Positions 1-6,824 of a stretch of 23,172 bases of DNA are shown piece by piece. The notes beneath the pieces are model-generated. The model was not told where the DNA came from. It did no database searches and saw only the letters and a list, made by a program, of their open reading frames with translations. The DNA comes from a virus, in IMG/VR virus record IMGVR_UViG_3300027968_000051, positions 1 through 23,172 of that record; one strand, 5' to 3'. Each line of letters opens with the position of its first letter. Position 1 is the first letter of the stretch. Made by a program: the position numbers and the translations under genes.

Positions 1-675
1 GGCGTCACGGCTGTTGAGCACGCTCCGTTCTACGTCACACTTCCGAAGTCCGTCATGGCCGCGCACAAGAGAGCCAAGAAGGAGTACGTCCTCGAGCATC
101 CGACAATGGAGAAGATCGAGGTCACATCCGCAGGAGCCATGCTGTCGTACCTCCGACGCATGTGTTCGTGGCCGCCGACGCAAGAGCAGCCGAAGTGGAA
201 GGTTCTCAAGGACCTTCTCCTCGAGAACGGCGACGAGCAGATTATCGTCTTCTGCTGGTTCCACGACACGGTTGACGGACTCGTCGAGCGCATACGTCAA
301 GAGGTTCGCGGCACACGTCCAGTCGAAGTCGTCACGGGCAGCTTCAGTGCCGTGCAGAAGGACGAAGCCATTCGACGTCACCGACTCTCGTCCAACGGCA
401 TTCTCATCGCCAACATCGCGGCCTGCAACGAGGGAGTCAACCTCCAGACCGGTCACATCGTCGTCTTCTACGAGCAGGACTACCTGCGTACGGCCAACGA
501 GCAAGCCATCGCTCGCTGCAAGCGAATGGGACAGGAACAAGTCGTGCAGGTCTACAACATCGTTGCTCGCAAGACGGTAGAGGAGGCGGTGTATCGCACG
601 CAGCTCGGTCACAAGAGAGTCATCCACCAGCCGATTCGGCAGCTCATGCACGAGCTGTACGCTATCCCGGACTGA
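1..675 (+). CDS. SNF2-family DNA helicase, C-terminal part (5' truncated by window)
   Basis: The reading frame is open from the first base, so the gene begins left of the window. The visible part is a helicase C-terminal RecA-like domain. It has a motif IV-type strand (IIVFCWFHDTVDGL), motif V (ILIANIAACNEGVNLQ) and motif VI (QAIARCKRMGQ), the last matching the SNF2/Rad54 pattern Q-x-x-x-R-x-x-R-x-GQ. After motif VI comes the usual 'VYNIVARKTVEEAVY' helix. Phage members of this family probably remodel DNA or protein-DNA complexes during replication or recombination. ATP-binding motifs I-III would lie upstream and cannot be checked. The stop at 673-675 is immediately followed by a long stem-loop, which suggests the end of a transcription unit. 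Confidence 0.85.
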   Translation, partial: GVTAVEHAPFYVTLPKSVMAAHKRAKKEYVLEHPTMEKIEVTSAGAMLSYLRRMCSWPPTQEQPKWKVLKDLLLENGDEQIIVFCWFHDTVDGLVERIRQEVRGTRPVEVVTGSFSAVQKDEAIRRHRLSSNGILIANIAACNEGVNLQTGHIVVFYEQDYLRTANEQAIARCKRMGQEQVVQVYNIVARKTVEEAVYRTQLGHKRVIHQPIRQLMHELYAIPD

Positions 676-736
676 CTAGTGGGCCGCCGGCACACTCCTT
701 TCCGAGTGTACCTCTACAAGCCGGCGGCCCACTAGT
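675..736 (+). terminator. Long nested stem-loop, probable terminator or structured RNA
   Basis: A perfect 17-bp inverted repeat (675-691 with 720-736, arms beginning ACTAGTGGGCCGCC) starts on the last base of the helicase stop codon. Its 28-nt loop contains a second perfect 6-bp hairpin (ACACTC 692-697 with GAGTGT 704-709). The GC-rich outer stem ends before 'TCGTTCGAG', so there is no U-run as in a classical intrinsic terminator. It lies between the helicase and the next ribosome binding site at about 745-755. Terminator is the simplest reading; an RNA processing site or regulatory RNA is possible. Confidence 0.5.
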
Positions 737-755
737 TCGTTCGAGAGGAGGGAGG

Positions 756-992
756 ATGCCGAGTTTCCGTGTATCGGACGGTCGGAGACCACGAAAGAAG
801 CGGTGGCACGCACGAGCCAAGAGAGGTGTAATCGAGTGGAGTCTCGGTTACTTCACAACGAGGGAGGAAGCACTTGAGCGAGAAAGAGGGTTCAACGAGC
901 ACTGGCCGAGGCACAAGCTCGGCCACGAAGGGCGGAACCAAAGAGACGCTGTGTCAGGAAGCGGATCGACTGATTCACAGCGTCAAAGCTGA
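756..992 (+). CDS. Small AP2-like DNA-binding domain protein
   Basis: This 78-aa protein starts at ATG 756 behind a very strong ribosome binding site (GAGGAGGGAGG, ending next to the start). Residues about 14-54 resemble an AP2 domain: basic strands (KKRWHARAKRGVIEWSLGYF) followed by a helix with the typical 'TTREEALERE' pattern. AP2 domains in phages usually occur in homing endonucleases or small DNA-binding proteins. No HNH catalytic domain follows, so this may be a stand-alone binder or a remnant. The last 24 or so residues look unstructured and share 119 bp with the next gene in another frame. The domain call rests on pattern only. Confidence 0.5.
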   Translation: MPSFRVSDGRRPRKKRWHARAKRGVIEWSLGYFTTREEALERERGFNEHWPRHKLGHEGRNQRDAVSGSGSTDSQRQS

Positions 993-1218
993 GGAGTACG
1001 GTCACCCGAAGGACAACTTCCGACGTCTCGCGGTCCTGTGGACGGAGTATCTCAAACAGAAGTACCCGTCCGTCCAAGTAGTCGTGGATGAGGACGACGT
1101 CATCAACATGTTCATCCTCCACAAGGTCGCTCGATCCATGCAGGTTCCGACGAGAGACACGTACGTAGATGTGGCTGGATATGCCGGTTGCTGGGCTCGC
1201 ATCCACGAAGGAGAGTGA
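874..1218 (+). CDS. DUF6378-like phage protein
   Basis: A 114-aa product starts at TTG 874 behind AGGGAGGAAG. No other start codon lies between this and the conserved part, so the overlap with the AP2-like gene looks real. From about residue 24 the sequence follows the DUF6378 layout: 'EADRLIHSVKAEEYGHPKDNF', then 'LWTEYL', then an acidic 'EDDVINMFILHKVAR', then 'DTYVDVAGYAGC'. The family is common in phages and has no established function known to me. The helical pattern with acidic residues is reminiscent of all-alpha NTP pyrophosphatases, but I would not assign that activity. It is followed after 2 nt by the next ORF. Confidence 0.65.
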   Translation: MSEKEGSTSTGRGTSSATKGGTKETLCQEADRLIHSVKAEEYGHPKDNFRRLAVLWTEYLKQKYPSVQVVVDEDDVINMFILHKVARSMQVPTRDTYVDVAGYAGCWARIHEGE

Positions 1219-1220
1219 CT

Positions 1221-1394
1221 ATGCTGCTAGCCACATTCATTCGCCAGCTCCAAGTTCTGGCCGAGACAGATAACGTCGGTCCGGCCGCTCACGTCTTCTT
1301 CGAGCCCGCACAGAACTGGACGGAGGTTCAGAGTACGGGTTGGAGCGGACAGATCGGTGGAGTCATCCTGACGTCTAGACCGATTGCGAGCTGA
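1221..1394 (+). CDS. Small hypothetical protein
   Basis: This 57-aa ORF starts at ATG 1221, two bases after the stop of the DUF6378-like gene, with GAAGGAGAG upstream. It ends three bases before the nuclease gene, so it fills the gap exactly and is probably real. A short N-terminal helix (FIRQLQVLAE) is followed by strands rich in Val and Phe ('AAHVFFEPAQNWTEV', 'IGGVILTSR'), suggesting a small alpha/beta fold. I do not recognise a family. Upstream in-frame starts exist but would overlap the previous gene. Confidence 0.5.
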   Translation: MLLATFIRQLQVLAETDNVGPAAHVFFEPAQNWTEVQSTGWSGQIGGVILTSRPIAS

Positions 1395-1397
1395 ACC

Positions 1398-2504
1398 ATG
1401 CCGATCACGACCGTCACTACAATGCAAGCCTTCCTACGTTGTCGTCGAGCCTGGTGGCTACAGTCTCCAACTGGACTTGGTCTCGAGCCGGACCGCCCAC
1501 CCGCACTCGCTCTCAGCTTCGGTACGGCTGTCCACGCCGGTCTGGAAGCCAACGCTCGAGGTGAGGACTGGAGACGAGCGCTTGACGAGGTCCTCGTCCA
1601 CCAGCGACAAGAGGTCTACGAGGCCTATTACAACAAGGTCGGAGCTCCAATGGCACCGGAAGAGGCGCTCAAGCTGAAGGACTCGGAGAAGCTAGCCGTG
1701 TCCGTCCTCGAGCACTACTTCGAGAGGTACTCGGAGGACCACCCACTCGGACAGACATGGGAGTACATCCAACCGGAAGTCGGCTTCGAGATTCCGCTCG
1801 ACTACCTCGGTGAGGCAGCAGAAGGTTGGCTTCTGCGTGGCTCCATCGACGGTTTGGCCGAACACAAGAAGACGGGAGCCATCGGCGGTGTCGAGCACAA
1901 GACGTACTCGCAGAAGACGAACGAGGCTGCTCTCCAGATGGACGACCAGCTGACGGGCTACTTCTTCGCCGTCTGGAAGCTCTTCGGTGTCTTTCCCGAG
2001 TCGTTCCTCTACGACGGCATTGCCAAGAAGCTGCCGATCGAGCCGAGACTGCTTCAGAGCGGCAAGTTGTCGAAGGAGTGGATCGACACGACGGAAGGAG
2101 TGTATCGGCGCACGTTGGCCAAGCACGGTCTCGATGCGGCAGACTACGCGGACATCTTGGCCCGCCTAGCCGCTCGAGACAAGGAGCCGCAGACGCCGTT
2201 CTTTACGCGCTACCGCATCTACGTCCCGGAGCACAGTGTGAGACTGTGGGAACGCAACCTCTACTGGCGCATTCGCGACATGGACGAGGTCGTCTTCACG
2301 AACGGTGAGACGGCCTATCCCAACGTACCCTGGACCGGTTGCTGGGATTGCGGAGTGCAGGACCTGTGCAAGGCCATCCAGTTCGACGAGGACGTTCACG
2401 GCATTATTTCGCAGTTCTACCGCGAGAACCACGTCGGTCACGCCTCCTACACGCGAGAGGCTTCGCGACCGGGTGAGGTGACTCTGAGGCGAAAGAATCC
2501 TTGA
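1398..2504 (+). CDS. PD-(D/E)XK nuclease, Cas4/AddB-like with Fe-S cysteines
   Basis: This 368-aa protein belongs to the RecB-like/Cas4-like exonuclease group of the PD-(D/E)XK superfamily. Catalytic motifs are visible: D151 in 'GSIDGL', and E166-x-K168 in 'GVEHKTYS', followed by the downstream Q/Y-containing helix ('MDDQLTGYFFAV'). One N-terminal cysteine (C15, in FLRCRRAW) and three C-terminal ones (C315, C318, C324 as C-x2-C-x5-C) match the 4Fe-4S arrangement of AddB and Cas4 proteins. Such phage nucleases usually sit beside Sak4-type recombinases, as here, and process DNA ends for recombination or replication. ATG 1398 follows the preceding stop by 3 nt; its ribosome binding site is weak. 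Confidence 0.85.
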   Translation: MPITTVTTMQAFLRCRRAWWLQSPTGLGLEPDRPPALALSFGTAVHAGLEANARGEDWRRALDEVLVHQRQEVYEAYYNKVGAPMAPEEALKLKDSEKLAVSVLEHYFERYSEDHPLGQTWEYIQPEVGFEIPLDYLGEAAEGWLLRGSIDGLAEHKKTGAIGGVEHKTYSQKTNEAALQMDDQLTGYFFAVWKLFGVFPESFLYDGIAKKLPIEPRLLQSGKLSKEWIDTTEGVYRRTLAKHGLDAADYADILARLAARDKEPQTPFFTRYRIYVPEHSVRLWERNLYWRIRDMDEVVFTNGETAYPNVPWTGCWDCGVQDLCKAIQFDEDVHGIISQFYRENHVGHASYTREASRPGEVTLRRKNP

Positions 2505-2511
2505 AAACCTC

Positions 2512-2540
2512 TTGTGAGTTTCGGGTAACTTCACTATAAT
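2512..2540 (+). promoter_or_regulatory. Sigma70-type promoter P1
   Basis: TTGTGA (2512-2517) and a perfect TATAAT (2535-2540) are separated by 17 nt, just after the nuclease stop and upstream of the Sak4-like gene. The -10 context TTCACTATAAT and the leader CAAGAGG five bases after it recur at 13301-13329, which supports function. It probably drives the recombination and modification genes that follow. Confidence 0.8.
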
Positions 2541-2568
2541 CTCAACAAGAGGAGAAGGAGGAAACGCC

Positions 2569-3312
2569 GTGGCAGACATCTCTGACCGCTTCCTTCGCGC
2601 GTCGGATGTATCCGACAAGTGGGGACTCAATGTCGTACTCTTCGGTCCGAACGGTGCTGGGAAGACGACGCTAGCGTCCACTGCGCAGGATTCGGAGTTC
2701 GGACGAGACGTCATCTTCTGTGACGTCGAAGGCGGTACGCGGTCGATCGCCGACCGAGAGGACATTCAGGTCTTCGTCCCGGACCGGTGGAGCGAGATCG
2801 CGGACTTCTACGCCTTTCTCGCCGGTCAACAGCACCCGTACCGCACTATCGTGCTCGACTCGCTGGCGGAGCTCTACCACTACGCCATCAAGGACGTCAT
2901 GGGTGGAGCGTCCGGGGCACCTCAACTTCAGCACTACGGAGAAGCCAACGACCGTCTGGCAACGCTCGTTCGCAACTTCAAGCGGTTCTCACGAGAACTC
3001 GGATGGAACGTCATCTTCACGGCTCCGGCCGTCGAAGTCAAGGACGACATCACCGGGATGGTCCTCACGCGCGTCGACCTGACGCCGGGAGCGGCCAAGA
3101 GTGTCTTCCAGATCGTCGATACGATGGCGTACCTGGGAGTCGAAAGCAAGAGAGAGGGAGGAACCCTCCAGACGCGGAGATACCTGCAGATCGGACCGAC
3201 GGGCAACATCACGGCAAAGCACAGGCAGCCGCGATCGGGTAACCCGCTACCGACGCGCATCACAGACCCGTCTCTGGTGAGCATCCTCGCACAGAGGAAG
3301 GAGAGCAAGTGA
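2569..3312 (+). CDS. Sak4-like RecA-type ATPase (single-strand annealing/recombination)
   Basis: This 247-aa protein has a RecA-fold core: Walker A GPNGAGKT at residues 26-33, a conserved acidic strand (IFCDVEGGTRS), Walker B with D97 in 'TIVLDSL', and a later strand 'NVIFTAPAVEVKDD'. Length and order fit the Sak4 group of phage ATPases, which cooperate with an ssDNA-binding protein in annealing and recombination. The start is GTG 2569, seven bases after GGAGAAGGAGG. It is the first gene after promoter P1 and overlaps the DUF669-like gene by 4 bp (GTGA), the usual partner in such operons. Confidence 0.82.
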   Translation: MADISDRFLRASDVSDKWGLNVVLFGPNGAGKTTLASTAQDSEFGRDVIFCDVEGGTRSIADREDIQVFVPDRWSEIADFYAFLAGQQHPYRTIVLDSLAELYHYAIKDVMGGASGAPQLQHYGEANDRLATLVRNFKRFSRELGWNVIFTAPAVEVKDDITGMVLTRVDLTPGAAKSVFQIVDTMAYLGVESKREGGTLQTRRYLQIGPTGNITAKHRQPRSGNPLPTRITDPSLVSILAQRKESK

Positions 3313-3710
3313 GTCCAGTAACTCTCGACTTCAGCAACGTCGAGGACAGTCAGTTCAAGCAGCTGCCATCCGGTGACTACGAGTGCACCATCTTCGCGAT
3401 CAACACGAAGAAGGCGAAGGGAGACGGGTCCGAGTACCTCGAGTTCGTCTTCAAGCTCGCAGACTCCGAGCAGCGGTTGTGGAGAAACTACTCTCTGAAG
3501 CCGCAGGCTCTGTGGGCGCTCAAGCAGCTCCTCATCCGTCTCGGCTTCAGCGAGGACGAGGTCGGCGGACAGTTTCAGTTCAACGAGCAGGAACTCCTCG
3601 GTACGAAGGTCATCTGCCGCGTGAAGGAGACCGAGTACCAGGGTCGTCCGAGCAACGAGGTCATCGACGTCTTCACGCCGGAGGTCGGTGGGGAAGGCGG
3701 TTGGAGCTGA
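3309..3710 (+). CDS. DUF669-like protein, partner of Sak4
   Basis: This 133-aa protein begins at GTG 3309 inside the stop of the ATPase gene, indicating translational coupling. The opening 'LDFSNVEDSQFKQLPSGDYECTI' and the later 'SLKPQALWALKQLLIRLG' and 'GTKVICRVKETEYQGRPSNEV' follow the layout of DUF669 and related phage proteins found next to Sak4 ATPases. By position and predicted beta-barrel character they are often treated as ssDNA-binding-like. The acidic/Gly C-terminus (PEVGGEGGWS) resembles the acidic tails of SSB-type proteins. Function is inferred from family and neighbourhood. About 110 bp without a clear gene follow. Confidence 0.72.
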   Translation: MSPVTLDFSNVEDSQFKQLPSGDYECTIFAINTKKAKGDGSEYLEFVFKLADSEQRLWRNYSLKPQALWALKQLLIRLGFSEDEVGGQFQFNEQELLGTKVICRVKETEYQGRPSNEVIDVFTPEVGGEGGWS

Positions 3711-3819
3711 CACAGTCGCTGGGAACGTCGCCGGTGAGTCCTCCTCGGACGAACAAAGCCCAGACGTGACAGCCGGGAGAGACCGGCCGCACGATCACAA
3801 CAACGAGTAAGGGAGCGAA

Positions 3820-4251
3820 ATGGGACTGTTTGAAGACCTGGAAAAGCGACTCGGGTGGGTTCGCCACGATCTGACGGAGGCAGAAGCTCTTCTGCACTCG
3901 CGAATCGCTGAGGAGATCCTCGGCTGTGCGCAGACGGTGCTGAGCATCCTGCCGAATCCGCTCGGTCGCGAGGCTGCACTGGTCATCACGAAGATGGAGG
4001 AGGCGGCTCAGTGGGCTCACAAGGCTCTGTCGCTCGCGGACTCCGTCGCGACGACCGTCGAGCACGCTCCGACAGCGCCGCATCCGACGGAAGCGGCACC
4101 AACGGAGACGGCACCGGCGTCAGTGGCATCAGCAGCAGCATCGGCTGCGGCAGCGGACCCTACGGCGGCGGCAAGCCAGAGCCCCGCAGGCACTGGTGGG
4201 ACCGCTACCACCACGGACACGACCGCGGCTAGCTCGACGCCTACGGCTTAG
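3820..4251 (+). CDS. Acb2/Tad1-hairpin-like small protein with low-complexity tail
   Basis: ATG 3820 follows AAGGGAG by a few bases and gives 143 aa. Residues about 20-74 form two predicted helices with the pattern 'ILPNPLGREAALVITKMEEA' then W65-A-x-x-A-L. That resembles the phage Acb2/Tad1 helical-hairpin family, whose characterised members bind cyclic nucleotides and block CBASS or Thoeris signalling. From about residue 75 the protein is almost only Ala, Thr, Pro and Ser. The same DNA is also open in the -1 frame to 4232, reading a Gly-rich stretch and then 'KPEPRRHWWDRYHHGHDRG', with more C-ending codons than the Ala-rich frame, so the true C-terminus is uncertain. It ends 2 bp before the resolvase. 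The family call is by pattern only. Confidence 0.55.
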   Translation: MGLFEDLEKRLGWVRHDLTEAEALLHSRIAEEILGCAQTVLSILPNPLGREAALVITKMEEAAQWAHKALSLADSVATTVEHAPTAPHPTEAAPTETAPASVASAAASAAAADPTAAASQSPAGTGGTATTTDTTAASSTPTA

Positions 4252-4253
4252 TC

Positions 4254-4724
4254 GTGACCGCATCCACCGTGATCGGCGTTGATCCCGGACAGACGACTGG
4301 TCTGGCTATGATCAGCACCGACGCGGGGGATCTTCTCGACGCGAAGACGGCGAAGTCAGCTGAAGAGGTAGTAGAAACGCTTCAAAGCTGGCTTCGCCGT
4401 CGACCGCCAGGATTCCTCGTGGTCATTGAGGACTACGTCGGTGGAGGATGGAGAGACAAGGACTCGGTCTACACGCTCAAGATGATCGGCCTCGTCCAAG
4501 GTTTCCTCTGCCATGCAGTCGAGGGTAAGAACTGGGCAGACGTCGTCGTCCAGGTCCCGCAGAAGAGACAACGATACCTCGAACCCGCTCGAGAGCTCAT
4601 TGCTCGAACGACGCTCGAGGAACGAACGGCCGACTTGCGTAGTCCGCACGTTCGAGACGCACTCGCACACGCACTATCGAGGAGGACAGATGCCGGAGAG
4701 CACGGAAGAGCCCTCGCAACCTGA
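4254..4724 (+). CDS. RuvC-like Holliday junction resolvase
   Basis: This 156-aa protein has the RNase H-fold signature of RuvC-type resolvases: D10 in 'VIGVDPGQTTGLA', E59 in 'FLVVIEDYVGGG' and a C-terminal 'SPHVRDALAHAL' with H132 and D135. These are the acidic metal ligands expected for cutting branched DNA. Phages use such enzymes to resolve recombination or replication intermediates before packaging, which fits the neighbouring Sak4 and nuclease genes. The start is GTG 4254, two bases after the previous stop. The last 35 bp overlap the next gene. Confidence 0.82.
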   Translation: MTASTVIGVDPGQTTGLAMISTDAGDLLDAKTAKSAEEVVETLQSWLRRRPPGFLVVIEDYVGGGWRDKDSVYTLKMIGLVQGFLCHAVEGKNWADVVVQVPQKRQRYLEPARELIARTTLEERTADLRSPHVRDALAHALSRRTDAGEHGRALAT

Positions 4725-4995
4725 GTCGGAACCAGAGGTCGAAGACATCCTGATGGAGCCGTGCTTCATTCTCCTGGCGACCGATGCGTACGCAGCAACA
4801 GCCGTGCTTCGGTGGGCTGATCGGATGGAGAAGGCCGAGCACAGGCCGGACGTTGCGGACGCAGCTCGAGCCTACGCACTGAAGATGCAACAGTTCGGTC
4901 GCGAGCACGGAACGAAGGTCTTGACGGAGATTCCGGAGATGGAGGTGCCGCACGAGCCTCCGGCCAAGCCCGTTCGGCGAGCCGTCCATGGGTGA
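4690..4995 (+). CDS. Hypothetical acidic phage protein
   Basis: ATG 4690, preceded by GAGGAGGAC, gives 101 aa and overlaps the resolvase by 35 bp and the QueE gene by 8 bp. The N-terminus is acidic and Pro/Ser-rich (about residues 1-20). A predicted helical core follows ('FILLATDAYAATAVLRWADR', 'DVADAARAYALKMQQFGREH'), then a Pro-rich basic tail. I do not recognise a domain. The open frame extends further upstream, but the strong ribosome binding site supports 4690. Confidence 0.6.
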   Translation: MPESTEEPSQPESEPEVEDILMEPCFILLATDAYAATAVLRWADRMEKAEHRPDVADAARAYALKMQQFGREHGTKVLTEIPEMEVPHEPPAKPVRRAVHG

Positions 4996-5710
4996 AATCG
5001 TCATCAACGAGATCTACGGACCGGTCCTGCAGGGAGAAGGAGCCACACGCGGTCGGCCAGCAGCGTTCGTGCGTCTCGGTCGGTGCAACCTTGCGTGCAA
5101 GTGGTGTGACACGCCGTACACGTGGGACTGGAAAGGAGCCAACGGGCAGGCTTACACACCGGCCAAAGAGCTCAAGCGCATGAGCGTCGAGGACGTAGTC
5201 GAGATCGTCCAAGGTATTCGAGCAGATCGCGTCATCATCAGTGGTGGCGAACCGATGCTGCAGCAGAAGGCCTTAGCCGAGTTTATCCTTTGTTTGCCGA
5301 CACACTCGTTCGAGATCGAGACGGCCGGAACGAGAATGCCGACACCGCTCTTTCTCGGAACACGAGCCACGGTGATAGGTCGGAAGATCTCCTACAACGT
5401 CTCACCGAAACTCGAGAATAGCGGCAACAAGAAGCTGACACGCTACAAGCCGGCCGTTCTCAAAGCACTTCGTGACCGAGGTGCAAGGTTCAAGTTCGTC
5501 GTCAACGACAAGGTGGACCTTGAAGAGGTCGACGAGATCGTCAAGGAGATCGCTATCGAACGGAGTCGTATCTGGATCATGCCTGAAGGTGTACACGTCG
5601 AGGAAGTCATCGCAAGAGCCCGACTGATCGAACCAGCCGTTCTCGACCGCGGATGGAATCTGACGCTTCGAGATCACGTATTGCTGCACGGAGACAGGAG
5701 GGGAGTGTGA
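4988..5710 (+). CDS. queE: 7-carboxy-7-deazaguanine synthase (radical SAM, QueE)
   Basis: QueE converts 6-carboxy-5,6,7,8-tetrahydropterin to 7-carboxy-7-deazaguanine, the third step towards preQ0. The 240-aa sequence opens with the family hallmark 'INEIYGPVLQGEG', followed by the radical SAM cluster motif C33-x3-C37-x2-C40 (CNLACKWC) and the 'DTPYTWDW' segment. The SAM-binding 'IISGGEP' is at about residues 83-89, with 'FEIETAGT' further on. ATG 4988 overlaps the previous gene by 8 bp, and the stop overlaps the FolE start (GTGTGA). It is the first biosynthetic gene of the cluster and probably shares its transcript. Confidence 0.93.
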   Translation: MGEIVINEIYGPVLQGEGATRGRPAAFVRLGRCNLACKWCDTPYTWDWKGANGQAYTPAKELKRMSVEDVVEIVQGIRADRVIISGGEPMLQQKALAEFILCLPTHSFEIETAGTRMPTPLFLGTRATVIGRKISYNVSPKLENSGNKKLTRYKPAVLKALRDRGARFKFVVNDKVDLEEVDEIVKEIAIERSRIWIMPEGVHVEEVIARARLIEPAVLDRGWNLTLRDHVLLHGDRRGV

Positions 5711-6282
5711 ATACAGCCGTCGAGAACGCGGTTTACGAAATGCTCGACGCAGCCGGAGTTGACTGGCAAGACGACAACTTTGCGGACACGCCAAAGAGGT
5801 TCGCTACGTGGGTCAAGCCACTTGCAGTACCGGTGGATCAGGTAACTGTCAAGGACATCCTGTCGGCCAAGTTCTCGGAAGAGCACAAGGAGATGGTAGC
5901 CGTCACGAACATTCGTGTACACGCTGCCTGTGCACATCACCTCCTACCGTTTACCGGAGTCGCGCATGTCGGGTACCTGCCTGGCAAGTACGTCGTTGGT
6001 ATCAGTAAGCTAGCGAGACTAGCCCAGTACATCGCGAACCGCTTCACGCTGCAAGAGCGCGTTACGACGCAGATCGCAGATGCGCTGATGACGCATTTGG
6101 AGGCGGACGGAGCCATCGTCGTCGTCAAAGCCGTCCACAACTGCATGGCCGTTCGCGGAGTGAGAGAGCCCTACGCAGAGACGGTAACGAGTGCAACGCG
6201 TGGACTCTTTCGAGAGAACGCCAACGGTTGCAAGACAGAGTTTCTGTCGCTCATCCCATCGACGATTGGAGGGTCGTTGTGA
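5707..6282 (+). CDS. folE: GTP cyclohydrolase I
   Basis: FolE makes 7,8-dihydroneopterin triphosphate from GTP, the entry step for 7-deazaguanine synthesis. I chose GTG 5707 because ACAGGAGGGG lies just before it and it overlaps the QueE stop by 4 bp; this gives 191 aa. Family features are clear: 'DTPKRFA', zinc ligands C75 and H78 in 'CAHHLLPFTGVAHVGYLP', 'VVGISKLARL', and the later 'NCMAVRGV' carrying the third zinc ligand. A start at 5653 is possible but lies deep inside queE. A phage copy beside queE, queC, queD and dpdA points to DNA modification, not folate supply. Confidence 0.93.
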   Translation: MNTAVENAVYEMLDAAGVDWQDDNFADTPKRFATWVKPLAVPVDQVTVKDILSAKFSEEHKEMVAVTNIRVHAACAHHLLPFTGVAHVGYLPGKYVVGISKLARLAQYIANRFTLQERVTTQIADALMTHLEADGAIVVVKAVHNCMAVRGVREPYAETVTSATRGLFRENANGCKTEFLSLIPSTIGGSL

Positions 6283-6824
6283 CTGACGAGGCGGTCGATC
6301 CGCAAGGAATGAGGCAGTACGCACCGTTCCCACACGAGCTTGCGGAGTTGGTCGAGAGACTCCGCTACCGTCCGGGCTGGACGTTCAAGCTGGCCGATAT
6401 CGAACGAGATCCCGCGGACACGCACAGTGGCAGTGCGGGCGGATTGACCTTCATCGGTCTCACTGGCGACTGGGTACGGACACCTCAAGGCGGTCGACGC
6501 TACGTTGGAGCTGAGGACGCCTACCATCCAGGTACGCCTCGCCCAGTCTACTTCTACTTCCCGGTACCTGCTGCAACTTACGACAGACAGAGCTGGCGCC
6601 GCTGGCTGTTCGACTGTCTGCTACTCGTCGAGAAGCACGAGGCCATGGAGCACTTCGCCTTCGTTACGCACGAAGACTACGAGAACGGTTTGACTGACGA
6701 GGAGTTGCCCGTCGAGCGACCGTACTCACCGACACACGGTCCGGGACGCACACCGTACATCATCTTCGAGGTGACGACGGAGGAGAACAAGCGCACCAGT
6801 TTCCGCGGGGAGGTCAACGAATGA
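6279..6824 (+). CDS. Hypothetical conserved phage protein
   Basis: GTG 6279 overlaps the FolE stop (GTGA) and has TTGGAGGG upstream; an ATG at 6309 is the alternative. The product is about 181 aa. It has a recognisable alpha/beta make-up: 'LAELVERLRYRPGWTFKLAD', 'LTFIGLTGDWVRTPQGGRRY', 'PVYFYFPVPA', then a helix 'WRRWLFDCLLLVEKHEAMEH' ending in acidic and aromatic residues. I recall similar uncharacterised proteins in actinophages, but I know of no function. Being embedded between folE and the endonuclease/dpdA pair, it could belong to the modification pathway or simply be a passenger. Confidence 0.7.
   Translation: MTDEAVDPQGMRQYAPFPHELAELVERLRYRPGWTFKLADIERDPADTHSGSAGGLTFIGLTGDWVRTPQGGRRYVGAEDAYHPGTPRPVYFYFPVPAATYDRQSWRRWLFDCLLLVEKHEAMEHFAFVTHEDYENGLTDEELPVERPYSPTHGPGRTPYIIFEVTTEENKRTSFRGEVNE

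Noticed and set aside
1692-2126. Minus-strand open frame of 144 aa
   Set aside because: Antisense shadow of the Cas4-like nuclease with low-complexity Leu/Arg/Val composition.
2934-3713. Minus-strand open frame of 259 aa
   Set aside because: Antisense to the Sak4-like and DUF669-like genes, which have clear motifs and coupled starts.
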